A stretch of DNA of 64,000 bases from Hymenobacter coccineus. GTDB lineage: Bacteria > Bacteroidota > Bacteroidia > Cytophagales > Hymenobacteraceae. The translations under genes and the position numbers were made by a program. Positions 9,197 through 17,202 of this stretch are shown here, piece after piece. Position 1 is the first letter of the stretch; each line of letters opens with the position of its first letter. Below the pieces are notes generated by a model. The model was not told the DNA's origin, did no database searches, and saw only the letters and a list, made by a program, of their open reading frames with translations. Location: contig NZ_MDZA01000448.1 in NCBI RefSeq assembly GCF_001816125.1, forward strand, positions 1 through 64,000, written 5' to 3'.

Positions 9197-9577
9197 TCAA
9201 AAAGCAAAGTCCATCTCGGCTAGCTCGCGCCCCACGGCGCGCACGCCTTCCAGAATCCGCCGCGTCTGGGTGGGGCTGGGTTTCTTATTGCCGGAAACGT
9301 ACTGGCTGAGCAGGCTTTGCGTCATGCCCAGGCGCTTGGCGAGTGCGGCGGCGTTGATGACCTTGTAGGCATCAAAAAACGATTTCAAATCATAGGTGAT
9401 TTTCACGTCCCCGATACCCACGGTGCGGCCCGTGTCGCTCAGGGCCAGGTTCAGTACCTCCACCATGTTGGCTTTCAACTCCTCGAAGCTGGTGCCCACC
9501 GTGTAGGCCCCTTCGCCTTCGTTGTAGGCGCTGTACCCGGTGGCGGTGCGCTCGACGATCATTTCGTACTTTTTCAT
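9197..9577 (-). CDS. hicB: HicB-type antitoxin with C-terminal HTH
   Basis: 126 residues. The N-terminal HicB fold (MKKYEMIVERTATGYSAYNEGEGAYTVGTSFEELKANM) is followed by a helix-turn-helix (about residues 77-115, AAALAKRLGMTQSLLSQYVSGNKKPSPTQTRRI). It would neutralise HicA and repress its own promoter. Separated from hicA by about 105 bases holding a perfect 9-bp palindrome, whereas many hicAB pairs are tightly spaced. The pair lies between ureB and ureC. Confidence 0.85.
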   Translation of the reverse strand: MKKYEMIVERTATGYSAYNEGEGAYTVGTSFEELKANMVEVLNLALSDTGRTVGIGDVKITYDLKSFFDAYKVINAAALAKRLGMTQSLLSQYVSGNKKPSPTQTRRILEGVRAVGRELAEMDFAF

Positions 9578-9639
9578 CGGTTCGGCTTTTGTTAGTGGCC
9601 AGTAGTGTCGCGCTATAAATTGGCTACTCGCTCTTTTGT

Positions 9640-9663
9640 AAAGGTAGTATATTAACTACCTTT
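9640..9663. promoter_or_regulatory. Palindromic operator candidate between hicA and hicB
   Basis: AAAGGTAGT-ATATTA-ACTACCTTT is a perfect 9-bp inverted repeat. It lies in the hicA-hicB gap just upstream of hicB on the minus strand. HicB antitoxins with an HTH usually bind palindromes by their own promoter, so this is a plausible operator. It could also form a hairpin in the transcript. Confidence 0.55.
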
Positions 9664-9682
9664 TTTTGAAAAATAGGTTCGG

Positions 9683-9883
9683 CTATTTGAGCCCCGCCTG
9701 TTTCAGGAGTACCGCGGCCAATCCTTTGCCCACCTCGGCGCTGCCGTGCAGCGGAAATTCAAGGTATCCGCTGCGGGTGAGGGCTTTTTTGGTGGCGTGC
9801 GCCAGCTTGATGTGGCTGCCCGTGTGGGCGATTTTATACCAACCGTCCCGGGTCAGCAGCCGGTAGAGTTCCGAGCTTTTCAT
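9683..9883 (-). CDS. hicA: HicA-type mRNA interferase toxin
   Basis: 66 residues with the double-stranded RNA-binding-like HicA fold: [29 protein letters not shown], where the catalytic His is the one in GSH. The C-terminus [15 protein letters not shown] is typical. HicA cleaves mRNA when not bound by HicB. Its ATG overlaps the ureB stop (ATGA, 9880-9883), so toxin translation is coupled to urease beta subunit translation, an unusual arrangement. Confidence 0.85.
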   Translation of the reverse strand: MKSSELYRLLTRDGWYKIAHTGSHIKLAHATKKALTRSGYLEFPLHGSAEVGKGLAAVLLKQAGLK

Positions 9884-10236
9884 AGGTTGTCCAGCGCTGC
9901 CTCCTTCCTGCCCGCTTCGTCCAGGGACCCGTCAATCCAGCCGTTGCCGCCGTGCACGATTCGCTCGCCGGCGAGGGCTACTAGCGTGACGCGCTTGCGT
10001 TCGCCGGGCTCGAAGCGTACGGCGGTACCGGCCGGGATGTTGAGGCGGAAGCCGTAGGCGGCGGCGCGGTCGAAGCGCAGGGCGGCGTTGGTTTCGAAGA
10101 AGGGGTAATGCGAGCCGACTTGCACCGGCCGGTCGCCCATGTTTATCACTTCGATGGCCACCGTGGGGCGGTTTTCGTTGAGGATGATGTCGCCGTCGGC
10201 CAGCAGGTATTCGCCAGGCTGGGCGTTGACGACCAT
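9880..10236 (-). CDS. ureB: Urease beta subunit UreB (or C-terminal half of UreAB)
   Basis: 118 residues from ATG 10236. Contains the full UreB core [20 protein letters not shown] and [17 protein letters not shown], then [20 protein letters not shown]. It is read in a different frame from the ureA part, but there is no stop between them in the ureA frame. The linker ([18 protein letters not shown]) resembles that of plant-type fused ureases. I therefore think it is the second half of a single UreAB protein, split by a frameshift in GGGGCCCC at 10240-10247. Removing one base joins the two in frame as ...[16 protein letters not shown].... The 3' end may have been renewed by the HicAB insertion. 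Confidence 0.88.
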   Translation of the reverse strand: MVVNAQPGEYLLADGDIILNENRPTVAIEVINMGDRPVQVGSHYPFFETNAALRFDRAAAYGFRLNIPAGTAVRFEPGERKRVTLVALAGERIVHGGNGWIDGSLDEAGRKEAALDNL

Positions 10237-10240
10237 GTCG

Positions 10241-10612
10241 GGGCCCCGCGGCGGTGGGCGTGCGCGCCAGGCCCGAGCCGTAGAGGGCCAGGGCGGGGTC
10301 GCCGTGGTCGCGGCAGATGGGGTGGTGCACGGTCACGAGCTTGGTGCCGTCGGGGAAGGTGCCCTCGATTTGCACTTCGGCCACGAGGTCGGCCACGCCG
10401 GGCAGCACGTCGGCCAGGCCCAGCAGCTGCTTGCCCTTGTCCATGAGCACAGCCACTCGCTCGCCGTCGCGGATGAATTCGAGCAGCTGGGTGGCGATGA
10501 GGGCCACGGCTTCCGGGTAGTTGAGGCGCAGGCCGCGGGCGTAGCGCTTCTGGGCCACGAAGCCCGCCTGGTGCAGCACCAGCTTGTCGAGGTCTTTGGG
10601 GGCGAGGTGCAT
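10241..10612 (-). CDS. ureA: Urease gamma subunit UreA (N-terminal half of UreAB)
   Basis: Starts [27 protein letters not shown], with the conserved [22 protein letters not shown] and [18 protein letters not shown] normal stand-alone UreA ends near the HHPI. Here the frame continues through a linker and then into about 100 residues of nonsense (down to 9932), because the sequence leaves the UreB frame at the GGGGCCCC tract at 10240-10247. The end given here is that tract. The long starting His/Arg-free helical N-terminus is typical of gamma subunits, which help form the (alpha-beta-gamma)3 trimer. Confidence 0.85.
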
Positions 10613-10689
10613 GGGAGGGAGTTAATTAATTGCTGGGCGTTGAATGGTTGGCGCTGGGGGCCCTAAGTTTTATTTGGCTTTGCAATCGT

Positions 10690-10785
10690 CTGTCATGCTG
10701 ACGAAGGAAGCATCTTTTCACGATTGCATGATATGCTGAGCAACGATGCAGCGCTGATAAGATGCTTCCTTCGTCAGCATGACAG
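10690..10785. repeat. Palindrome, family A
   Basis: 27-bp arms: CTGTCATGCTGACGAAGGAA... from 10690 and ...TTCCTTCGTCAGCATGACAG to 10785, a perfect match around a ~42-base loop. The inner stem GACGAAGGAAG differs from other copies, but both arms carry the change. Between ureAB and the nickel permease gene. Confidence 0.88.
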
Positions 10786-10828
10786 CCGATTAGGTGGCAA
10801 GTAATTAAAATAATTATGGCCCTAATTA

Positions 10829-11434
10829 TTAAACAATCAAATTACTGTATACCATCCAGCCGCCGTAGGCGATACACACTACTGACGAGAGCCACACCGA
10901 CGTGCGGCGCAGGCGGCGGCTTAAGCGCATGCGCTGGGTGAAGGGGATGCTGAGCAGGCCCGCCACCCCGAACATGCCGGCCACCGAGCCCAGGCCGAAC
11001 ACCACAATGTAGAGCAGGCCCAGCCAGGGGTTGCGGATTTCGGTGAGCACCAGCACCACCAGGGCCCCGCTGCCGGCCAGCCCGTGCACCAGCCCCACGG
11101 CAAACGCCCAGCCGTGGGCCGTGCGGTTGAAGCGCGGCGGTCGGGCGGCGTGCTCGGTGAAGAGGCGGTGCACGGCCATGCCGATGAGCACCAGCCCCAC
11201 CAGCGCCTCGAAGTATCCCCAGTGCCGGAACGTGACGCGCCCCAGCAGCAGCACCGCCCCAATAATGGCCAGCATGAGCGTGTGGCCCAGGCCCCAAAAC
11301 AGGCCGTCGCGCAGGGCGGGGGTGAGGGCGTCGCGCCGCGACACCATGTTGCTCACAGCCAGCACGTGGTCGGGCTCCAGGGCGTGGCCCAGGCCGGCCA
11401 CCGAGGCAAATACAACGGGCAAAAAGCTTTCCAT
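10829..11434 (-). CDS. Nickel/cobalt permease-like protein (UreH/NicO type)
   Basis: 201 residues, about six membrane segments. The first helix carries GHALEPDHVLAVSN, matching the His-X4-Asp-His nickel-binding motif of NiCoT/UreH-type permeases. A second GHTLMLAI and HGLAGSGALVVLVL follow. In a urease locus it most likely imports nickel across the inner membrane for urease maturation. It is first in the minus-strand order ahead of ureAB, separated by a palindrome, so it may have its own transcript. A TauE/SafE-like exporter is a less likely alternative. Confidence 0.8.
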   Translation of the reverse strand: MESFLPVVFASVAGLGHALEPDHVLAVSNMVSRRDALTPALRDGLFWGLGHTLMLAIIGAVLLLGRVTFRHWGYFEALVGLVLIGMAVHRLFTEHAARPPRFNRTAHGWAFAVGLVHGLAGSGALVVLVLTEIRNPWLGLLYIVVFGLGSVAGMFGVAGLLSIPFTQRMRLSRRLRRTSVWLSSVVCIAYGGWMVYSNLIV

Positions 11435-11498
11435 GCCGAAGCAGCAGGGGCAAGGTGAGCCGGCAAGATAGGGGCCCCAGGGTAGATTCGGTGGGCCG

Positions 11499-11847
11499 GG
11501 CAGCCCGCTTTTTCGGCGGGCTGCCCGGTAATCGTTGGGGGGATTCGCGGGCCGTTGCGCCGGTGTGGGGCCCCTGGGGGAATCTCACCCCCGGCCCCTC
11601 TCCAGAAGAGAGGGGTGCCAGTACCTTAACAAGCAGATTGAACGCACCCCTCTCTTTTGGAGAGGGGCCGGGGGTGAGGTCCCCCAGGGCTCCTAAAACT
11701 GTTCTGAATAATCATAATTGCTGCTGCGGGAAAGATGCTTCGCTGCGCTCTGCATGACGTTCTTTTTGCTTGTAATCCGGCCTTCCCCAAACCCGGCTGG
11801 GGGCCCCAGCGATTACCGGGCAGCCCGCGGAAAAGCGGGTAGCCCGG
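11499..11847. repeat. Nested palindromes in gene-free gap
   Basis: This 513-base gap (11435-11947) holds one large nested inverted structure. The outer pair is a hairpin with GGGCAGCCCGC at about 11498-11530 followed by GGTAATCGTTGG. Its reverse form is CCAGCGATTACCGGGCAGCCCGC at about 11806-11828, itself part of a hairpin to 11847. Inside lies the separate repeat 11572-11689. A half-copy of family A (GATGCTTCGCTGCGCTCTGC) is at 11733-11752. No coding potential seen. Confidence 0.75.
11572..11689. repeat. Inverted repeat CACCCCCGGCCCCTCTCC
   Basis: Arms CCCTGGGGGAATCTCACCCC... (from 11572) and ...GGGGTGAGGTCCCCCAGGG (to 11689), with an inner stem GAGAGGGGTGC / GCACCCCTCTC. CTCACCCCCGGCCCCTCTCC-type palindromes recur in many unrelated bacterial genomes. 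This copy is embedded in the larger nested structure. Confidence 0.8.
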
Positions 11848-11894
11848 GGCCAGTCTGCTGCTGGCGTGCCCTAGGCGACCCCTTAAAAACACCT

Positions 11895-11902
11895 TAAATT
11901 TG
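11895..11902 (+). promoter_or_regulatory. Bacteroidota-type -7 promoter element for metal efflux genes
   Basis: TAAATTTG matches the Bacteroidota -7 consensus TAnnTTTG and lies 46 bases before the ATG of the lipoprotein gene 11948. No clear -33 TTTG is present at the usual distance, so the call rests on the -7 box and position. Confidence 0.5.
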
Positions 11903-11947
11903 CGCTTCGTCCCAAACCATCGGGGCCCCAACCGGGTACTGCCGCTA

Positions 11948-12361
11948 ATGAAACGCCTCGCCGCCTTCTGCTTGAGCTTGCTGATGCTGCTGGGTAGCTG
12001 CGTGCCCGAGAACGACTTGGGCGAGCTGGCCAAGCTGCCCGAGCTGGCGCGGCACTACCGTTTCCACCACTCGGCAGCGGGCGGGGGCCTTACGCTGGGG
12101 CAGTTTCTGGCGGAACACTACGGGGCGGGCAGCGTGCACTACACGGGCTGCACCCTCTCGGCCCGCCACCGGCAAGACCACCACAACCTGCCCCTGCGCT
12201 GCCACCACAGCTGCGGAGCGGTAGCGTTTTTGGTGGCGCCCGCGCCGCACCTGGGCTGGGCGCCCCGCGTGCCCCGGGCCGTGCCGGGGCCCCGCAGCGC
12301 GTGGGCCGGGCTGTACCGCTTCCGGCCCAGCGCATCGCTGCTGCAACCGCCGCGAGCGTAG
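11948..12361 (+). CDS. Small His/Cys-rich lipoprotein upstream of metal efflux pump
   Basis: About 137 residues from ATG 11948. Lipoprotein signal peptide MKRLAAFCLSLLMLLGSC with lipobox LGSC. The mature part is rich in possible metal ligands: HYRFHH, CTLSARHRQDHH, LRCHHSC, then a Pro/Arg-rich tail. It precedes the RND pump by 198 bases with a palindrome between. A periplasmic metal-binding or sensing role for the pump is a reasonable inference from composition and position, but I do not recognise the family. Confidence 0.65.
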   Translation: MKRLAAFCLSLLMLLGSCVPENDLGELAKLPELARHYRFHHSAAGGGLTLGQFLAEHYGAGSVHYTGCTLSARHRQDHHNLPLRCHHSCGAVAFLVAPAPHLGWAPRVPRAVPGPRSAWAGLYRFRPSASLLQPPRA

Positions 12362-12458
12362 CCCGGCGGCCGCCCCTGGAGATAGTGCGCCCGGTTGGGC
12401 CGAAGGGACTGGGTTGAATAGTGATGGGGTTTAGTGAATTGAAAATTAGTGGTTTGGG

Positions 12459-12523
12459 TGTAGCGCGGGCTCTGTGAGTCCGCGCGTTGAACGGCTGACG
12501 CGCGGACTTTTAGAGTCTGCGCA
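12459..12523. repeat. Palindrome, family B
   Basis: Arms TGTAGCGCGGGCTCTGTGAG and its imperfect inverse ending about 12523 (CGCGCGGACTTTTAGAGTCTGC), 60 bases before the pump gene. Both genes run the same way, so this may be an internal attenuator or processing site. Confidence 0.7.
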
Positions 12524-12559
12524 GCGGGCGGCTGCGCCGGGGCCCTGTTCCTGTCTTTT

Positions 12560-15500
12560 ATGCTTGAAAAAATAATTGCCGCCAGCGTCCGCAACAAGCT
12601 GCTGGTGGCGCTCATGGTGCTGGCCCTCATCGCCTGGGGCGGGTTTTCGGCGGCCAACCTGCCGCTCGACGCCATCCCCGACGTCACCAACAACCAGGTG
12701 CAGGTCATCACCCAGAGCAACGCGCTGGCCGCGCAGGAGGTCGAGCAGCTCATCACGGTGCCGCTGGAGTTGCAGCTGCGCACCGTACCGGGCGTAACGG
12801 AAATTCGCTCCATTTCGCGCTTTGGGCTCTCGGTGATTACCGTCGTTTTCCCCGATGACATGACTACCTACCAGACCCGGCAGCTGGTGGCCGAGAAGCT
12901 GAAATCGGCCGAGGCCGACCTGGCCGCCGGGGCTGGCGTGCCCACCATGGCGCCTATCACCACGGGCCTGGGCGAGATTTACCAGTACAGCATCCGGGTG
13001 CTGCCGGGCTACGAAAAGCAGTTCGACCTGGCCAAGCTGCGCGACGTGCAGGACTGGATTGTGAAGCGCCAGCTAGCCGGCACCACCGGCGTGGTGGACG
13101 TGAGCAGCTTCGGCGGCTACTTGCGCCAGTACGAAGTGGCTGTGGACCCCGCCCGCCTGGCTGCCAACGACGTGACGGTGGCCGAGCTGTACGCGGCTTT
13201 GCAGGACAACAACGCCAACACCGGCGGCGCCTACATCGAGCGGGGCCCCAACGCCTACTTCATCCGGGGCGAGGGCCGGGCCAACTCGCTTGATGACGTG
13301 GGCGCCACCGTCATCAAGCAGGCCGCCGCTGGGGCCCCCTTGCTGGTGCGCGACGTGGCCACCCTGCGCATGGGCCACGCCGTGCGCTACGGCGCCATGA
13401 CGCGCAACGGCCAGGGCGAAACCGTGGGCGGCGTGGTGCTGATGCTGAAGGGCGCCAGCTCGGAGCACACCATCCAGAACGTGAAGGTGAAGGTGGCCGA
13501 AATCCAGAAAACGCTGCCCAAGGGCCTGGTCATTACCCCGTTTCTGGACCGCACCAAGCTCATCGACAAGGCCATTGCCACCGTGGAGCACAACCTCATC
13601 GAGGGCGGCGCGATTGTGCTGGTGGTGCTGCTGCTGCTGCTCGGCAACTGGCGCGCTGGCGTGGTGGTGGCCACCATGATTCCGCTGTGCATGCTGTTTG
13701 CGCTGGGCATGATGAGCCTGTTCGGCGTGTCGGCCAACCTGATGAGCCTGGGGGCCCTGGACTTCGGCCTCATCGTGGACGGGGCCGTGATTGTCGTGGA
13801 GGCCGTCATTTTCCACCTCGTGCACCAGCGCGCGCAGGCCGCCCGCGAAACCATGGACGACATGACCGAGGTGGCCGCCACGCGCCTTATGTCGTCGGCG
13901 TTGTTCGGGCAGCTCATCATCCTCATCGTGTACTTCCCCATCCTCTCGCTCACCGGCATCGAGGGCAAGATGTTCCGGCCGATGGCCCTCACCGTGAGCT
14001 TCGCCATCCTGGGAGCCATGTTGCTGTGTATCACCTACGTACCGGCCGTCACGGCCTGGGCCCTGAAGAAAGACATTAAGGAAGAGGGGACGGTTTCGTA
14101 CCGCATCATGAAGTTTCTGCACCGCGGCTACGACCCCATCATCCGTTGGGCCCTGGGGGCCCGGGTGGTGGTAGTGGGCGCGGCGGTGGCGCTGCTGGTG
14201 CTGGCGGGCTTCATATTCTCGCGCATGGGCGGCGAGTTCATCCCGCAGCTCGACGAGGGCGACATTGCCCTGAACGTGACGCTGGCCCCCGGCTCGTCGC
14301 TGAGCCAGACCGTGGCCACCAACCTGCGCGTGCAGCAAATCCTGCGCAGCAAATTCCCCGAAATTGAGCAGATTGTGGGCAAGAGCGGCACCTCCGAAAT
14401 TCCCACCGACCCGATGTCGCTGGAGGACAGCGACGAGATGGTTATCCTCAAAGACCACAGTCTCTGGACCTCGGCCAGCACCCGCGAGGAGCTGGCGGGC
14501 AAGATGCAGGCCGCCCTGGCCGGCGTGCCCGGCGTGAGCATGGAGTTCCAGCAACCCATTCAGATGCGCTTCAACGAGCTGATTTCGGGCGTGAAGTCCG
14601 ACGTGAGCATCAAGATTTACGGCGACGACTTGGGCGTGCTCTACGACAAGGCCAACGAGGCCGCCGGCCTCATCCGCCCGCTGGCCGGCGTGGGCGACCT
14701 GAAGGTGGAGCAGATTGCGGCCCTGCCCCAGATGCGCGTGACCTACGACCGCCAGAAGCTGGCCCAGTACGGCGTGAAGGTGAGCGACTTGAACATGATT
14801 CTGCGCGCGTCCTTCGCCGGCGACGTGGCGGGCCAGGTGTACGAGGGCGAGCGGCGCTACGACCTGGTGATGCGCCTCGACAGCGCCCACCGCCAGGGCC
14901 TGGGCAACCTGCAAGACCTGTACGTGGATGCGCCCGGCGGCCAAAAAATCCCGCTCGACGAGCTGGCCACCGTGGCCTACCGCAACGCGCCCATCCAGAT
15001 TTCGCGCGACGACGCCCGCCGCCGCATCAACATCGGCATCAACGTGCGCGGCCGCGACGTGCAGAGCCTGGTGCAGGAAATCCAGGGCAAGCTCGGCCAG
15101 GGCCTCCGGCTGCCCCCCGGCTACACCATCGTCTACGGCGGGCAATTTGAAAACCTGAACCACGCCATCGAGCGCCTCAAAGTAGCCGTGCCGGTCTCGC
15201 TGCTGCTCATTTTCCTGCTGCTCTACCTCTCGTTCCGGTCCATCAAGCAGGCGCTGCTGATTTTCACCGGCGTGCCGCTGGCCACTATTGGCGGCATTGT
15301 GGCGCTGTGGGCCCGGGGGATGCCATTCAGCATTTCGGCGGGTGTGGGCTTCATTGCCCTATTTGGCGTGGCCGTGCTCAACGGCATCGTGCTGCTGGCC
15401 AGCCTCAACGAGCTGGCGGCCGAGGGCGTGGCCAGCGTGCGCGACCGAATCCTGCGCGCCACCGAGGAGCGGTTCCGGCCGGTGATCCTCACAGCCAGCG

Positions 15501-17077
15501 TGGCCTCGCTGGGCTTCCTGCCGATGGCGCTGAGCACTTCAGCCGGCGCGGAGGTGCAGAAGCCGCTGGCCACGGTGGTCATCGGGGGCCTCATTTCGGC
15601 CACCTTGCTCACATTGGTGGTGCTGCCGGTGCTCTACGGCCTCTTCACGAAAGACGGCGAGCCCAACCCCCGCGATGCCGCCCAGGCCGCCACCGACGCC
15701 AAGCGCGCCGCCGAGACGGGGGAGGCACCCCAGGGCCCCGGCGCTCCGGGCCCCGCCGGCCAGCAGGGCCCTAACGCCCCGGGCCCCAACCACAGCCCCG
15801 CGCCGGCCGTGAAGCCCGCGGCTGCCGTGGCCACCGCCCTGCTGCTGGCGCTGCTGGGGGCCCTAAGCCACCCGGCGCAGGCCCAAAACACGCTGGGCTC
15901 GACGGCCGGCCGGCCGCTGAATTTGAGTGGGGCCCTGCAAGCGGCCGGGGCCCAAAACCAGTCGCTGCAAACCGCCGGCCTGCAAACCCAGCAGCAGCAA
16001 GCCCTGGTGCGCACCGGCCTGGAAGCCCCGCGCACCATCGTCGATTTCCAACTCGGCCAGATTTCGGGGCCCCTAAACGACCACACGTTCAACGTCATCC
16101 AGCAGGCGGCCTTTCCGGGGGTGTACGTCGCGCAGCGCAAGCTGCTGCAAGGCCAAAGCGTGACGGCCGAACAGCAGGCCCGCCTGAGCCAGCGCGCGTT
16201 GGTGCAGTCCATTCGCAGCAACTACTACGGCCTGCTGGTGAGCTACCGCCGGGTGGCCCTGCTGCGCCGCCAGGACAGCCTGTACCGCCGTGCCGCCCAC
16301 GCCGCCCTCATCCGCTACCAGGTGGGCGAAACCAACCGCCTCGAACAGGTGGCCGCCGAGGCCCGCGCCCGCGAGCTGGAAAACCGCCTGCTCACCGCCC
16401 TCTCCGACCTGGAGGTGCAGCGGTCGCAGCTGGGCCAACTGCTAGGCAGCCCCGCCCCGGCCGCCATCGACACCACCGACGCGCTGGTGGCCCCGCTCAC
16501 GGCCGCCGATACGGCCGCCCTCTCGCCCGAAAGCAACCCTACCCTAGGCCTGCTGCGCCAGCAAGTGGCCGTGAGCCAGCAGCAAACGCGGGTGGACCAG
16601 TTGCGCCGCTTGCCCGACGTGCGGGCCGGCTACTTCCAGCAAACCCTCCGGCCCGAGTACCAGGCCCTGAGCGTGGTGCAGCTGGGCCTGGCCGTGCCGC
16701 TGCTGGGCGGCGCCGGCCGGGCGCGGGTGGCTGCCGCCCGCCTCGGCGAGCAGGTAGCCACCGGCCAGCTTGCCTACGCCACTAGCCAGCTCGGCACCCA
16801 ACTGCAAGGCCTGCGCCGCCAGCTGCGGCGGGCCCGCGCCTCGCTCGATTATTATGAGCAGTTGGCCCTGCCCCAGGCCCGCCTCATCATCAGCACCGCC
16901 GAAAAAAGCTTCCGCGCCGGCGACATCGACTACGTGACCTACGTGGTGAACACCGAGCCCGCCTGGCAAATCCAAACCAATTACCTCGACCAGGCCCAGC
17001 GCTACAACGACCTGGTGGTGAGCGTGCAGGCCCTGACGGGTACGGACTTGCCACCGGCCCAGGGCCCCGGGAAGTAA
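12560..17077 (+). CDS. cusA: CusA/CzcA heavy-metal RND pump fused to TolC-like outer-membrane channel
   Basis: 1505 residues. Residues 1 to about 1045 are a heavy-metal RND pump with 12 membrane segments. The proton-relay acids are in DFGLIVDGAVIVVEA: D401, D407, E414. A Gly/Pro-rich linker (about 1050-1083) leads to an extra hydrophobic segment (about 1084-1109, VKPAAAVATALLLALLGALS then AQA) that looks like a former signal peptide of the outer-membrane partner. Residues about 1110-1505 are a CusC/TolC-type channel domain. Such in-frame pump-channel fusions occur in Bacteroidota. With CusB downstream it would move Cu(I)/Ag(I) or Co/Zn/Cd out of the cell; the metal is not decided by motifs I can read. 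The frame is open throughout. Confidence 0.93.
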   Translation: MLEKIIAASVRNKLLVALMVLALIAWGGFSAANLPLDAIPDVTNNQVQVITQSNALAAQEVEQLITVPLELQLRTVPGVTEIRSISRFGLSVITVVFPDDMTTYQTRQLVAEKLKSAEADLAAGAGVPTMAPITTGLGEIYQYSIRVLPGYEKQFDLAKLRDVQDWIVKRQLAGTTGVVDVSSFGGYLRQYEVAVDPARLAANDVTVAELYAALQDNNANTGGAYIERGPNAYFIRGEGRANSLDDVGATVIKQAAAGAPLLVRDVATLRMGHAVRYGAMTRNGQGETVGGVVLMLKGASSEHTIQNVKVKVAEIQKTLPKGLVITPFLDRTKLIDKAIATVEHNLIEGGAIVLVVLLLLLGNWRAGVVVATMIPLCMLFALGMMSLFGVSANLMSLGALDFGLIVDGAVIVVEAVIFHLVHQRAQAARETMDDMTEVAATRLMSSALFGQLIILIVYFPILSLTGIEGKMFRPMALTVSFAILGAMLLCITYVPAVTAWALKKDIKEEGTVSYRIMKFLHRGYDPIIRWALGARVVVVGAAVALLVLAGFIFSRMGGEFIPQLDEGDIALNVTLAPGSSLSQTVATNLRVQQILRSKFPEIEQIVGKSGTSEIPTDPMSLEDSDEMVILKDHSLWTSASTREELAGKMQAALAGVPGVSMEFQQPIQMRFNELISGVKSDVSIKIYGDDLGVLYDKANEAAGLIRPLAGVGDLKVEQIAALPQMRVTYDRQKLAQYGVKVSDLNMILRASFAGDVAGQVYEGERRYDLVMRLDSAHRQGLGNLQDLYVDAPGGQKIPLDELATVAYRNAPIQISRDDARRRINIGINVRGRDVQSLVQEIQGKLGQGLRLPPGYTIVYGGQFENLNHAIERLKVAVPVSLLLIFLLLYLSFRSIKQALLIFTGVPLATIGGIVALWARGMPFSISAGVGFIALFGVAVLNGIVLLASLNELAAEGVASVRDRILRATEERFRPVILTASVASLGFLPMALSTSAGAEVQKPLATVVIGGLISATLLTLVVLPVLYGLFTKDGEPNPRDAAQAATDAKRAAETGEAPQGPGAPGPAGQQGPNAPGPNHSPAPAVKPAAAVATALLLALLGALSHPAQAQNTLGSTAGRPLNLSGALQAAGAQNQSLQTAGLQTQQQQALVRTGLEAPRTIVDFQLGQISGPLNDHTFNVIQQAAFPGVYVAQRKLLQGQSVTAEQQARLSQRALVQSIRSNYYGLLVSYRRVALLRRQDSLYRRAAHAALIRYQVGETNRLEQVAAEARARELENRLLTALSDLEVQRSQLGQLLGSPAPAAIDTTDALVAPLTAADTAALSPESNPTLGLLRQQVAVSQQQTRVDQLRRLPDVRAGYFQQTLRPEYQALSVVQLGLAVPLLGGAGRARVAAARLGEQVATGQLAYATSQLGTQLQGLRRQLRRARASLDYYEQLALPQARLIISTAEKSFRAGDIDYVTYVVNTEPAWQIQTNYLDQAQRYNDLVVSVQALTGTDLPPAQGPGK

Positions 17078-17078
17078 T

Positions 17079-17132
17079 GGGGCACATCGGCCTAGAGACG
17101 CATCCTTGCGTCTCTACGGCCCGATGTGCCCC
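17079..17132. repeat. Palindrome, family D (GAGACGCA type)
   Basis: GGGGCACATCGGCCTAGAGA... from 17079 and its inverse ...ATGTGCCCC to 17132 with a 4-base loop. The inner AGAGACGCA/TGCGTCTCT is shared with the terminator-like hairpin at 54084. Lies immediately after the pump stop, 71 bases before cusB. Confidence 0.85.
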
Positions 17133-17202
17133 GTTCTAAAAAGAGACCCAGTTGAGCTGCTACGCGCCGCTTTCTATCTAAAAAAAATCGACCACAACCA
17201 AA

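Noticed and set aside
9121..9309. Small plus-strand frame opposite hicB
   Set aside because: It is antisense to the ureB remnant and hicB, with no independent support.
11499..11847. Structured non-coding RNA or riboswitch
   Set aside because: The structure is made of repeated palindromes found elsewhere in genomes, and no riboswitch core was recognised; kept as repeats.
13073..15163. Long minus-strand open frame opposite the CusA gene
   Set aside because: Antisense shadow with His/Gln-rich low-complexity product; the plus strand is a clear RND pump.
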